Part shown: in pieces, positions 30,331 to 40,420 of the stretch
Layout: each line of letters begins with the position of its first letter
Position numbering within the stretch: position 1 is the stretch's first letter
Assembly: GCA_025194985.1 (NCBI GenBank)
Contig: JAOANE010000001.1
Span: 1-40,490 of the forward strand
Direction of reading: 5' to 3'
Source of the DNA: Regnicoccus frigidus
GTDB lineage: Bacteria; Cyanobacteriota; Cyanobacteriia; PCC-6307; Cyanobiaceae
Length of the DNA stretch: 40,490 nucleotides
Position numbers and translations under genes: made by a program
Notes under the pieces: generated by a model
What the model was told of the DNA's origin: nothing
Seen by the model: the letters and a program-made list of their open reading frames with translations, nothing else
The model's database searches: none

Positions 30331-31861
30331 AGCTGCTTTGCTCGGGGCGCTGGATTCGCTGAGTCGTTCCGTCGCCGTGTTCTGCCCGGCCCTTTCCGTA
30401 CAGGAGATTGGCGTCACCCTTTCTGTACGAGGTGGAATTGCTCAAGTGAGTGGACTTCCTAATGTGCGATCTGATGAACTCGTCAGTTTCTCTTGCCAGG
30501 ATGAGCGATCAGGCACGTCATCCCTTCTTGGAATCGCCTTCAATCTCGACCCTGAGGAAGTAGGAGTGGTCCTGCTGGGGGACGGTCGTCATCTCAGTGC
30601 CGGGGATCCGGTCGTTCGAACAGGCCGGGTCGTGGAGGTGCCGGTTGGTGAGGGTCTGCTGGGCCGCACGATCACGGCCTTAGGTGAACCACTTGACGGA
30701 TTGGGAGCCGTCGAATTCAGCGCGATGCGCCCAATCGAACGCGAAGGTCCGGCGATCCTGGAGCGGGCGGCAGTAACGGTGCCACTTCAGACCGGCTGGA
30801 AAGTTGTTGATGCACTGATTCCGATCGGCCGAGGCCAGAGGGAGCTCATCATCGGAGATCGTCAGACAGGAAAGACTCTGCTGGCTATTGATACGATACT
30901 CAATCAGAAAGGCAAGGACGTTATATGCATTTACTGCGCGATGGGACAGCGTTCAGCCTCCATCGCGAACGTGATTGCGACCCTCTCAAAATATGGCGCA
31001 ATGGAGTATAGCATCGTAATTGTTGCCTCGGGACAGGATTCACCAGGGCTGCGCTATGTTACACCTTATGCCGCTACCACGATGGCAGAATACTTTATGG
31101 AGAAGGGGCGTGATGTGCTGATTGTTTATGATGATCTCACCCACCACGCACGCACGTATCGGGAGATCTCCCTTCTGCTGCGGCGAACCCCGGGACGTGA
31201 AGCTTATCCTGGGGATATCTTCTATCTGCATTCGCGCTTACTGGAGCGGGCTACTCACCTTTCAACCGCCCTGGGCGGGGGATCTCTTACTGCGCTGCCA
31301 ATCATCGAAACCCAGGCACAGAATATCTCAGCTTACGTCCCAACCAATCTAATTTCTATTACCGACGGGCAAATATATCTCTCTTCTGAACTGTTCCAAA
31401 TGGGAATCTTCCCAGCTGTGGACGTTGGTAAATCGGTCTCCCGAGTCGGCTCAAAAACCCAGCTCGCCTCCCTTCGGGAGATTAGTCCTGGCCTGCGCTT
31501 AGCCTATGCCCAGTATCAGGAGATACAACTCTTCACTCGTTTTGGAACCCAACTTGATTCCAGTACCCGTGAAATCTTGCAGCGAGGGCACCAGATCCGG
31601 GATGTGCTCCGGCAGGGGCTGCACAACCCCTTGTCAGTGTCTGACCAAGTTGCCATGTTGTTTGGGACGGATGCGGGGCTCTTTGACGAGCTGCCGAAGA
31701 TGAGTCTGCAACAAAAGGAAGCGAGTATTCTGAGCCATGTGCGTCAGGAGCTCGATGCCCTTTGCCAGAGGATTGATGCCGGCGAGCCCCTCACGGCAGA
31801 CGATCGTGAGGCACTCTGCGTGACGATTGGCTCCGCCATTGGCGGAGCCTCAAAGCCATAA
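30305..31861 (+). CDS. atpA: N-ATPase subunit alpha
   Basis: A 518-residue non-catalytic subunit. The P loop GDRQTGKT is near residue 189, followed by GQRSASIANV and the region with the arginine finger, SVSRVGSKTQ, which in N-ATPases reads GSKTQ in place of the usual GGAAQ. The sequence GIFPAVDVGKSVSRVG is intact, so the enzyme should be catalytically competent. It overlaps atpF by 26 bp and is followed 4 bp later by atpG. Confidence 0.93.
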   Translation: MTQRQHQLEAALLGALDSLSRSVAVFCPALSVQEIGVTLSVRGGIAQVSGLPNVRSDELVSFSCQDERSGTSSLLGIAFNLDPEEVGVVLLGDGRHLSAGDPVVRTGRVVEVPVGEGLLGRTITALGEPLDGLGAVEFSAMRPIEREGPAILERAAVTVPLQTGWKVVDALIPIGRGQRELIIGDRQTGKTLLAIDTILNQKGKDVICIYCAMGQRSASIANVIATLSKYGAMEYSIVIVASGQDSPGLRYVTPYAATTMAEYFMEKGRDVLIVYDDLTHHARTYREISLLLRRTPGREAYPGDIFYLHSRLLERATHLSTALGGGSLTALPIIETQAQNISAYVPTNLISITDGQIYLSSELFQMGIFPAVDVGKSVSRVGSKTQLASLREISPGLRLAYAQYQEIQLFTRFGTQLDSSTREILQRGHQIRDVLRQGLHNPLSVSDQVAMLFGTDAGLFDELPKMSLQQKEASILSHVRQELDALCQRIDAGEPLTADDREALCVTIGSAIGGASKP

Positions 31862-31865
31862 AAGC

Positions 31866-32834
31866 ATGCAGACGCTTGAGGAGTTGCGAGCAATGATTCG
31901 CACGACAACAGAGCTTCAGTCGGTGGTACGAACAATGAAGGCACTGGCTATGGCGGGTACGCGACAGTCTCAGTTGGCGCGGGAATCACTCGTCGCCTAT
32001 ACCGCTAATGTGGAGCAGGCCCTGCAGGCTGTGCTGCGGTTGCAGCGCTTTGACGCCGGCCCTTCTTCTCTGACTTCTTTATTGCCTTCTGTCTCCTCCA
32101 CTGGGGATGTGGGAGTGATTCTTTATGGATCTAGCCACGGACTTTGTGGTCCGTTCAACGAACAGATCGTGACCTTCACTGTTGAGGAACTACGGCGCCT
32201 TGGCATCGCCGACCAGCGATGCAGGATGGCGGTGGTTGGAGACCGCCTCTCCACCCTGCTGGATGGTGGCCCCCTACCGATTGAGGCACGTTTTTCACTG
32301 CCCAGTTCGCTGGAGGCGGCTTCAGCACTGCTTCAGGAACTCCTCCCGTTGATCGAAGGCTGGCGATTCCCTGATTCAACCGCTGGGGCAATGAAGGCAG
32401 GTCCCGAATGGGCCGATATGGAGCATTCGAGCACCTGTGTCGTACGGATCTTGCTTGTGTACCAGAGTTATCTTGCTGCGACGACCCATCAGCCCACGGT
32501 GCGGCAGCTCCTGCCCCTTAATCCCTCTTGGCTGGCGAATCTGCAATGGCGTGAGTGGGAATCGTGCGGTGAGCCGATGAGCAACCAGCCGCTGCCCGGC
32601 CTTTTCGCAGACATCGTGCAGGAGTATCTCCACCTCTCCCTATTCCGGGCCGCGGTTGAATCGTTGGCCAGCGAGAATGCTGCTCGACTCGCAGCCATGC
32701 ACGCTGCGGGAGAACACATCGAGGAGCGCCTCTATGACTTGAATGCTATGCACCGACAGCAGCGGCAGAATGCGATCACCGGTGAACTCCTCGACATCGT
32801 TTCTGGTTTCGAAGCTCTTCGGCAGAGAGAGTGA
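31866..32834 (+). CDS. atpG: N-ATPase subunit gamma
   Basis: A 322-residue gamma subunit, the central shaft. N-terminal helix (MQTLEELRAMIRTTTELQSVVRTMKALAMAGTRQ) and C-terminal helix (RLAAMHAAGEHIEERLYDLNAMHRQQRQNAITGELLDIVSGFEAL) match the family, while the middle domain is divergent, as is usual in N-ATPases. The start ATG at 31866 is 4 bp after the atpA stop. It closes the operon; no terminator hairpin is seen within the next 250 bp. Confidence 0.88.
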   Translation: MQTLEELRAMIRTTTELQSVVRTMKALAMAGTRQSQLARESLVAYTANVEQALQAVLRLQRFDAGPSSLTSLLPSVSSTGDVGVILYGSSHGLCGPFNEQIVTFTVEELRRLGIADQRCRMAVVGDRLSTLLDGGPLPIEARFSLPSSLEAASALLQELLPLIEGWRFPDSTAGAMKAGPEWADMEHSSTCVVRILLVYQSYLAATTHQPTVRQLLPLNPSWLANLQWREWESCGEPMSNQPLPGLFADIVQEYLHLSLFRAAVESLASENAARLAAMHAAGEHIEERLYDLNAMHRQQRQNAITGELLDIVSGFEALRQRE

Positions 32835-33094
32835 ACCGATTTGTGCCAGTGGAATAAAGTTTTCGCTATTGCTTCTTGATTTCAGTAACCACGGATAGGA
32901 CGAGTTCTCGTTCATGCGTTTCCCGCTTTGCAGAAGATGACACCCCTCTCATCCACAACTCAAGGGCCCTGATGCGAGACATTTGATGAAACAGATCAAG
33001 GCGTCGTTGTACGAGATGGGCTAGCCGAAGGTTTCTACGAAGCAGTTGGCTGATGCCCGCCAATCACCTAGGGGCTCTTGTTGAAGGGGGCTGT
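32835..33094. other. Gene-free region after the N-ATPase operon
   Basis: About 260 bp with no supported gene, between the 3' end of atpG and the 3' end of the convergent DUF89 pseudogene. I see no clear terminator hairpin, tRNA or repeat. Confidence 0.5.
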
Positions 33095-33967
33095 TCAATG
33101 TATTGCCGTTGCTAGCGACTTGGAATCAACTAACATTTGCATGCCCATCGGCTGGTTGACAAGATTGGCTATCACAAGACATTTGACCTTGAACAAGAAA
33201 AAGATATTACCTGGTGCGTCACTGAGAGTCTCAAAGTTTCCTTGCCCTTTAGCAATAATTAGATCGGCAGTCTCAAATCTGTCGCGAAGATCTTGATTGC
33301 ATTCCGTCAGGATGGTTCCTGGAGCGTCTGAACCATTGTCCATAACCTCAACAATTTGATCAAGCCCCACCGTTCGCGCATCCGCAAGCGTGGCATCATT
33401 CAGGACTGGCGCACCGCGCACAACAAAAGTAAGCCGGATCGGAAGAAGTTGTTCAACCAGAAGTCGATCAAAGGCAATTTCACCGGCATTATCAGATAAA
33501 TACTAGATGGATTGAGCTTGGGTGATCGCCTGACGAAACCTCTCCTGCTCTCCAGAGAATGGGTCTGTCAGAGCTTGGTTCAAAGTTTGCCGCACATCTG
33601 CCTCTGTCAAGCTGCTATTACTGCCCATATCGATGACATTTCCAGCGATCGCCAGACGAGTTGCCATGAACAAGGGATCGCTGGCAGCTTCAACCTCAGC
33701 GCGGAACATCGGGATCAACTCCATCGCAACGCGATTTTGCCAGTCCTTCGTTGCACGGTAAGGGTCAGCGACCCCCGTAATTTCGCGCAACCGTCGATGG
33801 ATGCGTTGCGCCATTGCTGGAGGTGATTGATTGAGGTCCATGTCTCCAGCCCAGCTCAGCGCATCACGTAGAATGCGCTCATGAACTAACGGATTTGTGG
33901 ACACCAACCTGGCTGCATCCAAAGATTGACGCAAGAGACAGGGAATGCAATCTAACGAAGTCTTCAC
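33095..33967 (-). pseudogene. DUF89 (ARMT1-like damage-control phosphatase) gene with an in-frame amber codon
   Basis: The minus strand encodes a DUF89 protein of about 290 codons in one frame, beginning with a GTG (MKTSLDCIPCLLRQ, the family CxxC). A TAG at 33503-33505 interrupts it after QSI. Translation of the same frame after the TAG continues with YLSDNAGEIAFDRLLVEQLLP and RGAPVLNDATL, and then GLDQIVEVMDNGSDAPG and AKGQGNFETL. These are the metal-binding and substrate blocks of the family (xDNAGE, RGxPxxNDAT). There is no frameshift, so a single nonsense mutation or a readthrough codon explains the structure. Family members are metal-dependent phosphatases acting on damaged sugar phosphates. 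The N-terminal half alone would lack the active site. Confidence 0.85.
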
Positions 33968-34020
33968 GATGGTTGCTCAATTCGATTGCAAGCTACGCGC
34001 TCTTCTGAAATCACTCCGGC

Positions 34021-34055
34021 CGAACGGTGCAGCTACCACTCAGCTGCACCGTTCG
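34021..34055 (-). terminator. Strong 14-bp hairpin after the DUF4079-like gene
   Basis: CGAACGGTGCAGCT at 34021-34034 and AGCTGCACCGTTCG at 34042-34055 are perfect arms with a 7-base loop. The hairpin starts 1 bp beyond the stop of the DUF4079-like gene and precedes the DUF89 pseudogene on the same strand. It lacks a T-run. It is probably a terminator or an mRNA-stabilising structure. Confidence 0.65.
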
Positions 34056-34056
34056 A

Positions 34057-34461
34057 TCAGGCACTCAGCAGCTTTTGAACGATGGCGATGGCTGTGAAGG
34101 CCTGCCAGTCGAATAGCAGCAGCACTACCCCATTGATCGACACGTGCAGAACGCGCGCCCAGTTTTTGCCCTTCTGAAGCGATGACCCCAGGAAGGCTGT
34201 GGCGATCACCAGCACGGCCACACCCAGCCCAACGAAGAGGTGGGGGCCAATGATCAGCTTGCCATTTTTAAGGAAGGTGACGGCCATTCCAGCAGCAGCC
34301 CCCAGCAGCGTGACGCCCAGGATCACCGTACCCAATTGGGCATGACGCTGGCCGTATTGCAAGGGAATCATTGCCTTGCGTTCCTCGGCGCTCAGCTTGC
34401 GGATCAAGCTGGCCATGTAGCCGAGATAGCCCGAATAGAGCATCAAGCCAAGCAGCGGCAT
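34057..34461 (-). CDS. DUF4079-like membrane protein
   Basis: A 134-residue membrane protein with four helices (about 2-18, 41-64, 75-96, 105-125), resembling the cyanobacterial DUF4079 family, whose pattern recalls cytochrome b561-like bundles. Histidines in YGQRHAQLG, GPHLFVG and RVLHVSING could be heme ligands but this is not established. The ATG at 34461 is the only sensible start; the frame is open further upstream into pdxH, which is not coding. A truncated copy of its 3' end lies at 15825-15945. Confidence 0.65.
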   Translation of the reverse strand: MPLLGLMLYSGYLGYMASLIRKLSAEERKAMIPLQYGQRHAQLGTVILGVTLLGAAAGMAVTFLKNGKLIIGPHLFVGLGVAVLVIATAFLGSSLQKGKNWARVLHVSINGVVLLLFDWQAFTAIAIVQKLLSA

Positions 34462-34492
34462 CTCTACAAGTTTGGCCAGGATGTTGGCCGCA

Positions 34493-34517
34493 GAATCGGC
34501 AGCGATCCTGGAGATCC
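34493..34517. repeat. 25-bp direct repeat, copy 2
   Basis: Identical to 16022-16046 over 25 bases and in the same orientation. It lies between pdxH and the DUF4079-like gene, 32 bp upstream of the latter's start. Confidence 0.85.
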
Positions 34518-34537
34518 AGCCCTGCAGGGCCGCGGTG

Positions 34538-35218
34538 TTAGGGCGCCAACCGCTCGATGCACCAGGCAACATCCGCACCAGCAGCTGAGCCCGCCTGATC
34601 CCCGGCGGGCCGATAGCGAAAGCGATCGTGCAGGCGGTTCTGTCGCCCCTGCCAGAACTCGAACTCGAATGGCAGCACGCGCAGGCCACCCCAGGCCGGC
34701 GGCAGTGGCACCTCACCACCGGCAAAGCGGCGTTTCATGGCTTCCAATTGGCTTTCGAGGATCGAGCGCGAGCCGATCACGGTGCTCTGCTGCGACACCC
34801 AAGCCCCCAGCCGGCTTCCGAACGGACGCGAGAGGAAATAGCTGAGTGATTCGGCTGCGCTGATCCGCTCGGCCCGGCCCAGGATCGCCACCTGGCGCTC
34901 CAACCCATACCAGGGAAAGAGCAGGCTCACCTCCGGGTGGGCAGCGATCTCGTTGGCCTTGCGGCTCTCGTAGTGCGTGAAGAAGACGAAGCCCCGCGCG
35001 TCAAAGGCCTTGAGCAACACGGTGCGGGCGCTGGGGCGGCAGCCATCGCTGCTGCCGAGCACCATGGCGTTGGGCTCGTTCAGCTCTGAGGCCACGGCCT
35101 GATCGAACCAGCGGCGGAATTGCGTCACCGGATCGGCCGCCAGATCGGCCCGCCGCAAGGCCGCGCTGCGGTAGTCGCGACGCAGCTGGGCGGGATCAAT
35201 GGGGGCGGCGGGTGGCAT
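34538..35218 (-). CDS. pdxH: Pyridoxamine 5'-phosphate oxidase
   Basis: An FMN enzyme of 226 residues that oxidises pyridoxine or pyridoxamine phosphate to PLP. Recognisable blocks are NAMVLGSSDGCRPSARTVLLKAFDARGFVFFTHYESRKANEI (FMN and phosphate binding), FPWYGLERQVAILGRAERIS, SRPFGSRLGAWVSQQSTVI, and WGGLRVLPFEFEFWQGRQNRLHDRF near the C terminus. All are complete. The segment after RFRYRPA (DQAGSAAGADVAWCIERLAP) is a normal PdxH tail. The gene appears to be monocistronic and is divergent from the DCC gene with an 85-bp gap. Confidence 0.92.
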   Translation of the reverse strand: MPPAAPIDPAQLRRDYRSAALRRADLAADPVTQFRRWFDQAVASELNEPNAMVLGSSDGCRPSARTVLLKAFDARGFVFFTHYESRKANEIAAHPEVSLLFPWYGLERQVAILGRAERISAAESLSYFLSRPFGSRLGAWVSQQSTVIGSRSILESQLEAMKRRFAGGEVPLPPAWGGLRVLPFEFEFWQGRQNRLHDRFRYRPAGDQAGSAAGADVAWCIERLAP

Positions 35219-35303
35219 GGGCGGTTAGGCAGGGCCCCATCCAACAGGGCCGCAGCCTTCAGCCTGACGCGTTGCCACCGGGGCTTGCGCCAGGATCAAA
35301 GCC

Positions 35304-35705
35304 ATGGCCGAACCTGCGCTGACCCTTCTGTACGACGGGGCCTGTCCCCTCTGCCGCCGCGAGGTGGACACCTTGCAGGGGCGCGATCGCGGCCGGGGCC
35401 TGATTCGTTTTGTCGACATTGATGCGCCGGATTACGATCCCGCTGCCCATGGCGGCATCAGCTACCGCGAGGCGATGGGAAGCATGCGCGGCCTCGGCGC
35501 CGATGGCCGCGTGATCAAGGATGTGGCCGTGTTCCGAGAGGCCTACCGCTTGGTGGGACTGGGCTGGCTGTATGCCCCCACCGCCTGGCCCGTGATCGGC
35601 CCGTTGGTGGATGCGCTCTATGGCGTCTGGGCCAGCTGGCGCCTACGGCTGACTGGCCGGGGCGACCTGGAAATGCTCTGCCGGGGAAGGGGAGCGAGCG
35701 GATGA
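35304..35705 (+). CDS. DCC family thiol-disulfide oxidoreductase (DUF393)
   Basis: A 133-residue protein with the defining motif LYDGACPLCRREVDTL (residues 9-24), in which CPLC is a thioredoxin-like redox pair after the DG. The rest (VDIDAPDYDPAAHGGISYREAMGSMRGL, FREAYRLVGLGWLYAPTAWP) is typical of DUF393. Its physiological partner is unknown. Its stop overlaps the start of the HD hydrolase gene (ATGA), so the two are translationally coupled. Confidence 0.88.
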   Translation: MAEPALTLLYDGACPLCRREVDTLQGRDRGRGLIRFVDIDAPDYDPAAHGGISYREAMGSMRGLGADGRVIKDVAVFREAYRLVGLGWLYAPTAWPVIGPLVDALYGVWASWRLRLTGRGDLEMLCRGRGASG

Positions 35706-36370
35706 CCCAAAAGCTGGCCCATAGCGAGCGCTACACCGCCGCCCTCAGCTGGGCCACCCAGCTGCACCGCTTCCAAACCCGCAAGGGCAAAACCGTGCCC
35801 TACATCTCCCACCTGATCGCCGTGAGCGGCCTGGTCTGGGAAGACGGCGGCAGCGAAAACGAGGCGATCGCCGCCCTGCTGCACGATGCCATCGAGGACG
35901 CAGGCCAGACCTACGACAGCATCGCGGCCGCCTTCGGGGTGGAGGTGGCCGGCATCGTGCGCGACTGCACCGACACCAGCGAGGGCCTCAGCGGCGACAA
36001 CAAGGAGCCCTGGCTGCTGCGCAAAACGCGCTATCTGGCTTCCCTTGAGCGCAAACCCGAGAGCTCGCTACGGGTGACGGCAGCCGACAAGGCCCACAAC
36101 GCCCGCGACATGGTGCTCGACGCCCGCCGCGATCCAAACAGCTGGGATCGCTTCAAGGCCGGCCTCGACGGCAGCGCCTGGTATTTGCTGCGGATGCACC
36201 AGACCCTCAGCCACCGCCTGCCCGGCAGCCGCTCCAGCGAGCTGCTGGGAAGATCCGTGCGGGAGATCCTCGCCAGCGAGGCCTACCTACGGCTGACGCC
36301 CACCGGCATCGCCCCGGCGGTGTGGGCGGCGGGCTACGCGGAGCGATCGATGGGGCAGTTGCAGGGCTGA
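35702..36370 (+). CDS. HD-domain phosphohydrolase (SpoT/MESH1-like)
   Basis: A 222-residue single-domain metal-dependent hydrolase. The HD signature reads YISHLIAVSGLVWEDGGSENEAIAALLHDAIEDAGQTYDSI, with histidine, HD pair and D/E residues, and VTAADKAHNARDMVLDAR is the following (R)xADKxxN block of (p)ppGpp hydrolase-type HD domains. No synthetase, TGS or ACT domain is present, so it is a small hydrolase comparable to MESH1. The true substrate could also be another nucleotide. It starts within the stop codon of the DCC gene. Confidence 0.82.
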   Translation: MTQKLAHSERYTAALSWATQLHRFQTRKGKTVPYISHLIAVSGLVWEDGGSENEAIAALLHDAIEDAGQTYDSIAAAFGVEVAGIVRDCTDTSEGLSGDNKEPWLLRKTRYLASLERKPESSLRVTAADKAHNARDMVLDARRDPNSWDRFKAGLDGSAWYLLRMHQTLSHRLPGSRSSELLGRSVREILASEAYLRLTPTGIAPAVWAAGYAERSMGQLQG

Positions 36371-36431
36371 GGCTGGCCCTGGCTTGATCGAGGCAGCGCA
36401 GCAGGATCACCTGAAGAGAGAGGTTGGACGT

Positions 36432-36505
36432 ATTCCCCACCCGAAGCCAAGGTTTCTGACCGAGAACGCCTCGATGTCGGGGAAGCGACTACTGATCCAA
36501 GGGGA
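36432..36505 (-). pseudogene. DUF5615-type PIN-like toxin remnant
   Basis: The minus strand, in the frame after the DUF433 stop, reads SPWISSRFPDIEAFSVRNLGFG, which matches the opening LSPxxAxWIxxxFxxxEAxSxRxLGLR of DUF5615 toxins. The start and first residues are lost, and the reading frame enters from inside the 3' end of the antitoxin gene; the rest of the toxin (about 80 residues) is missing. It is a deletion relic. Confidence 0.6.
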
Positions 36506-36716
36506 GAGCGACTTCCCGTGCCGCGTAACGAAGAGCTGCTGGTAGATCCTCCGCTTCAAGATCGGGGAGCTCAGCGAGGATCTGTTCGCTGCTGAGCCCG
36601 GCGGCATAGAGATCGAGCACATCACTCACCCGGATGCGCATACCCCGGATGCATGGCTTGCCACCACACAACGCCACGGCCACCTCCGGATCGCAGCCTT
36701 CTCCGCGACGACCCAT
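36489..36716 (-). CDS. DUF433 antitoxin-like protein
   Basis: A 75-residue DNA-binding-type protein. CDPEVAVALCGGKPCIRGMRIRVSDVLDLYAAGLSSEQILAELPDLEAEDLPAALRYAAREV is a full DUF433 domain with GKPCIRG, R(I)RVSDVLDL and the winged-helix DLxxEDLxAALxYA. Such proteins are antitoxins for DUF5615 toxins, and a remnant of one lies directly downstream. The ATG at 36716 gives the family length; an in-frame start at 36749 adds 11 unlikely residues. Confidence 0.78.
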   Translation of the reverse strand: MGRRGEGCDPEVAVALCGGKPCIRGMRIRVSDVLDLYAAGLSSEQILAELPDLEAEDLPAALRYAAREVALPLDQ

Positions 36717-36802
36717 CGGTAAGCGATGAACCGCTGGCCTAACCCTCAAAACTGCCCCACCTCAGGCAGACTCCCTGCAGCGCCGCCCAACCCGCTCCAT
36801 CC

Positions 36803-38615
<1,813 letters not shown>

Positions 38616-38626
<11 letters not shown>

Positions 38627-39938
38627 GTGGGAAGATCTAACTCTCGGTGATTTGGGACGAGTCATTACGGGCAAGACACCACTGACTGCGATCGAAGGAA
38701 ACTTCGGTGGTCAGATTCCATTCGTCACCCCATCAGACATGGACGGAAGGAAGACCATCAGCACGACCGCACGCCACCTCACTGAAATAGGCGCGGAATC
38801 AGTTAGAAGCTCAAAGATTCCCGCGGGTTCCGTTATGGTTTCGTGCATCGGCTCCGACATGGGGAAGGCCGTTATCGCTGGCCGCGATTGCATCACCAAT
38901 CAGCAAATTAATTCAATCGTCGTGGACGACCGATTCAGCAGCGAGTTCATCTACTACAACCTCAGCACGCGCAAAAATGAGATTCGACACCAAGCAGCAG
39001 GCGGTTCAGCGCAACCAATTCTGAATAAAGGACATTTCTCGCAGCTTGAAATCGCGCTACCACCCCTCGCCGAGCAACAAGCCATCGCGGCGGTGCTTGG
39101 GGCGCTGGACGACAAGATCGAGTTGAACCGGCGGATGAACGCGACGCTGGAGGCGATGGCGCGGGCGCTGTTCCAGAGCTGGTTCGTGGATTTCGATCCT
39201 GTGCGAGCCACGCTGGATGGGCGGGAGCCTGTTGGGCTCGATCAAGACACTGCTGCCAGGTTCCCCGATCACTTAGAAGATTCACCGCTCGGAGACATTC
39301 CAAAGGGATGGCAAGTCAAGCGAATCAGCGAAGTTGTTGAAGAAGTCTTTGATGGCCCACACGCTACACCACCCAATGCGGAGGAAGGCCCTGTCTTCCT
39401 TGGGATCAAGAACCTTACCGGAACGGCTCTTGATCTCAGCGAAATAAGGCATATCAGTGAATCAGACTGGTTCCATTGGACGAAACGCGTAACTCCAAGG
39501 CCGCTTGATATTGTATTCAGTTATGAAGCAACACTTGGATTCTTTACCCTAATCCCCCCAGGACTGAGATGTTGCCTCGGACGCAGGCTGGCGCTGATTC
39601 GGCCAAGAACTGAGAACGGCCACGCTCACTTTTGGTTTCACCAGTTCATCGGCCCAGAATTCCAGCGATACCTTATGCAGCATTCTGTTCAGGGCGCTAC
39701 CGTGGATCGAATCCCTCTGACTCAATTCCCTAACTACTTGGTACTCAATCCGCCCACAGCTTTGAAGAAAACCTTTGAGGTCCGTGTAGCTCCACTTTGG
39801 GACAAAATCCACTCCAACGCAAACCAATCCGGCACCCTTGCCAACCTGCGCAACACGTTGCTTCCGAAGCTTCTGAGCGGGGAGCTGAGGCTGGCGGGCG
39901 ACGGATGGCTTGCCGAAGAAGCATCCGCCACCCTGTAA
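38616..39938 (+). CDS. hsdS: Type I restriction-modification specificity subunit
   Basis: A 440-residue HsdS with two target-recognition domains and two conserved spacer regions. TRD1 covers about residues 3-155, ending in PPLAEQQAIAAVLGALDDKIELNRRMNATLEAMARALFQSWF (first conserved region). TRD2 covers about 225-400, ending in NLRNTLLPKLLSGELRL (second). Both TRDs are present, so the recognition site should be bipartite. The TRDs are less GC-rich than hsdM, as expected from shuffling of TRD sequences. It overlaps hsdM by 11 bp. Confidence 0.93.
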
Positions 39939-39950
39939 TCTCATTCCATA

Positions 39951-40391
39951 ATGCCCAGTGCAATTTATAGGATTGAGTCAGTCGGACGCCAGCTAGGGAT
40001 TGGCGTTGCTGGAAGTCGCTATGTGTATTTAAGCGCAGTTGCGAAAGAGAACAGCGCGGCGGTGGCTCCTTACTGCATCCCGAACGAATTGATTTGTGGC
40101 GAACTCGGACGCTTTCTCCGCCTGCCCGTTCCTCCAGTGGGAATAGTTTCGCAGGCGAGTGGCGGGCCTCTTTTCGCTTCGCTGGACTTCAACTTAACCG
40201 GGAATACACTGCCGCCGGTGAATGTGGCGAATTGCGTGAGGGTTTTGCCGTCATTGTCAGCGGGGTTACTACTCTTTGACATTTGGATAGCGAACTGTGA
40301 CCGGCATGCGGAGAACTTCTCAGTGGATTTCTACGGCATTCCATTGCAAATGAACATCTTTGACCACAGTCACGCTCTCTTAGGTGTGTAG
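39951..40391 (+). CDS. HipA-like kinase, truncated at its 3' end
   Basis: A 146-residue open frame matching the N-terminal two thirds of HipA-like (HipA_2) kinases. PNELICGELGRFLRLPVPPVGIV is the early block and LLFDIWIANCDRHAENFSVD contains the catalytic DRHxxN. The ending FDHSHALLGV breaks off where family members continue for about 70 residues. The stop TAG at 40389 lies close to what looks like the end of an insertion sequence. The gene starts 13 bp after hsdS, so it may have been a third gene of the restriction cassette. It is probably inactive or altered. Confidence 0.65.
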   Translation: MPSAIYRIESVGRQLGIGVAGSRYVYLSAVAKENSAAVAPYCIPNELICGELGRFLRLPVPPVGIVSQASGGPLFASLDFNLTGNTLPPVNVANCVRVLPSLSAGLLLFDIWIANCDRHAENFSVDFYGIPLQMNIFDHSHALLGV

Positions 40392-40420
40392 TCCCACCAC
40401 GTTGTTCAGCTGACAAGGGG

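Noticed and set aside
33503..33505. TAG read as pyrrolysine in the DUF89 gene
   Set aside because: No pyl genes are seen and DUF89 proteins do not use pyrrolysine; a nonsense mutation is simpler.
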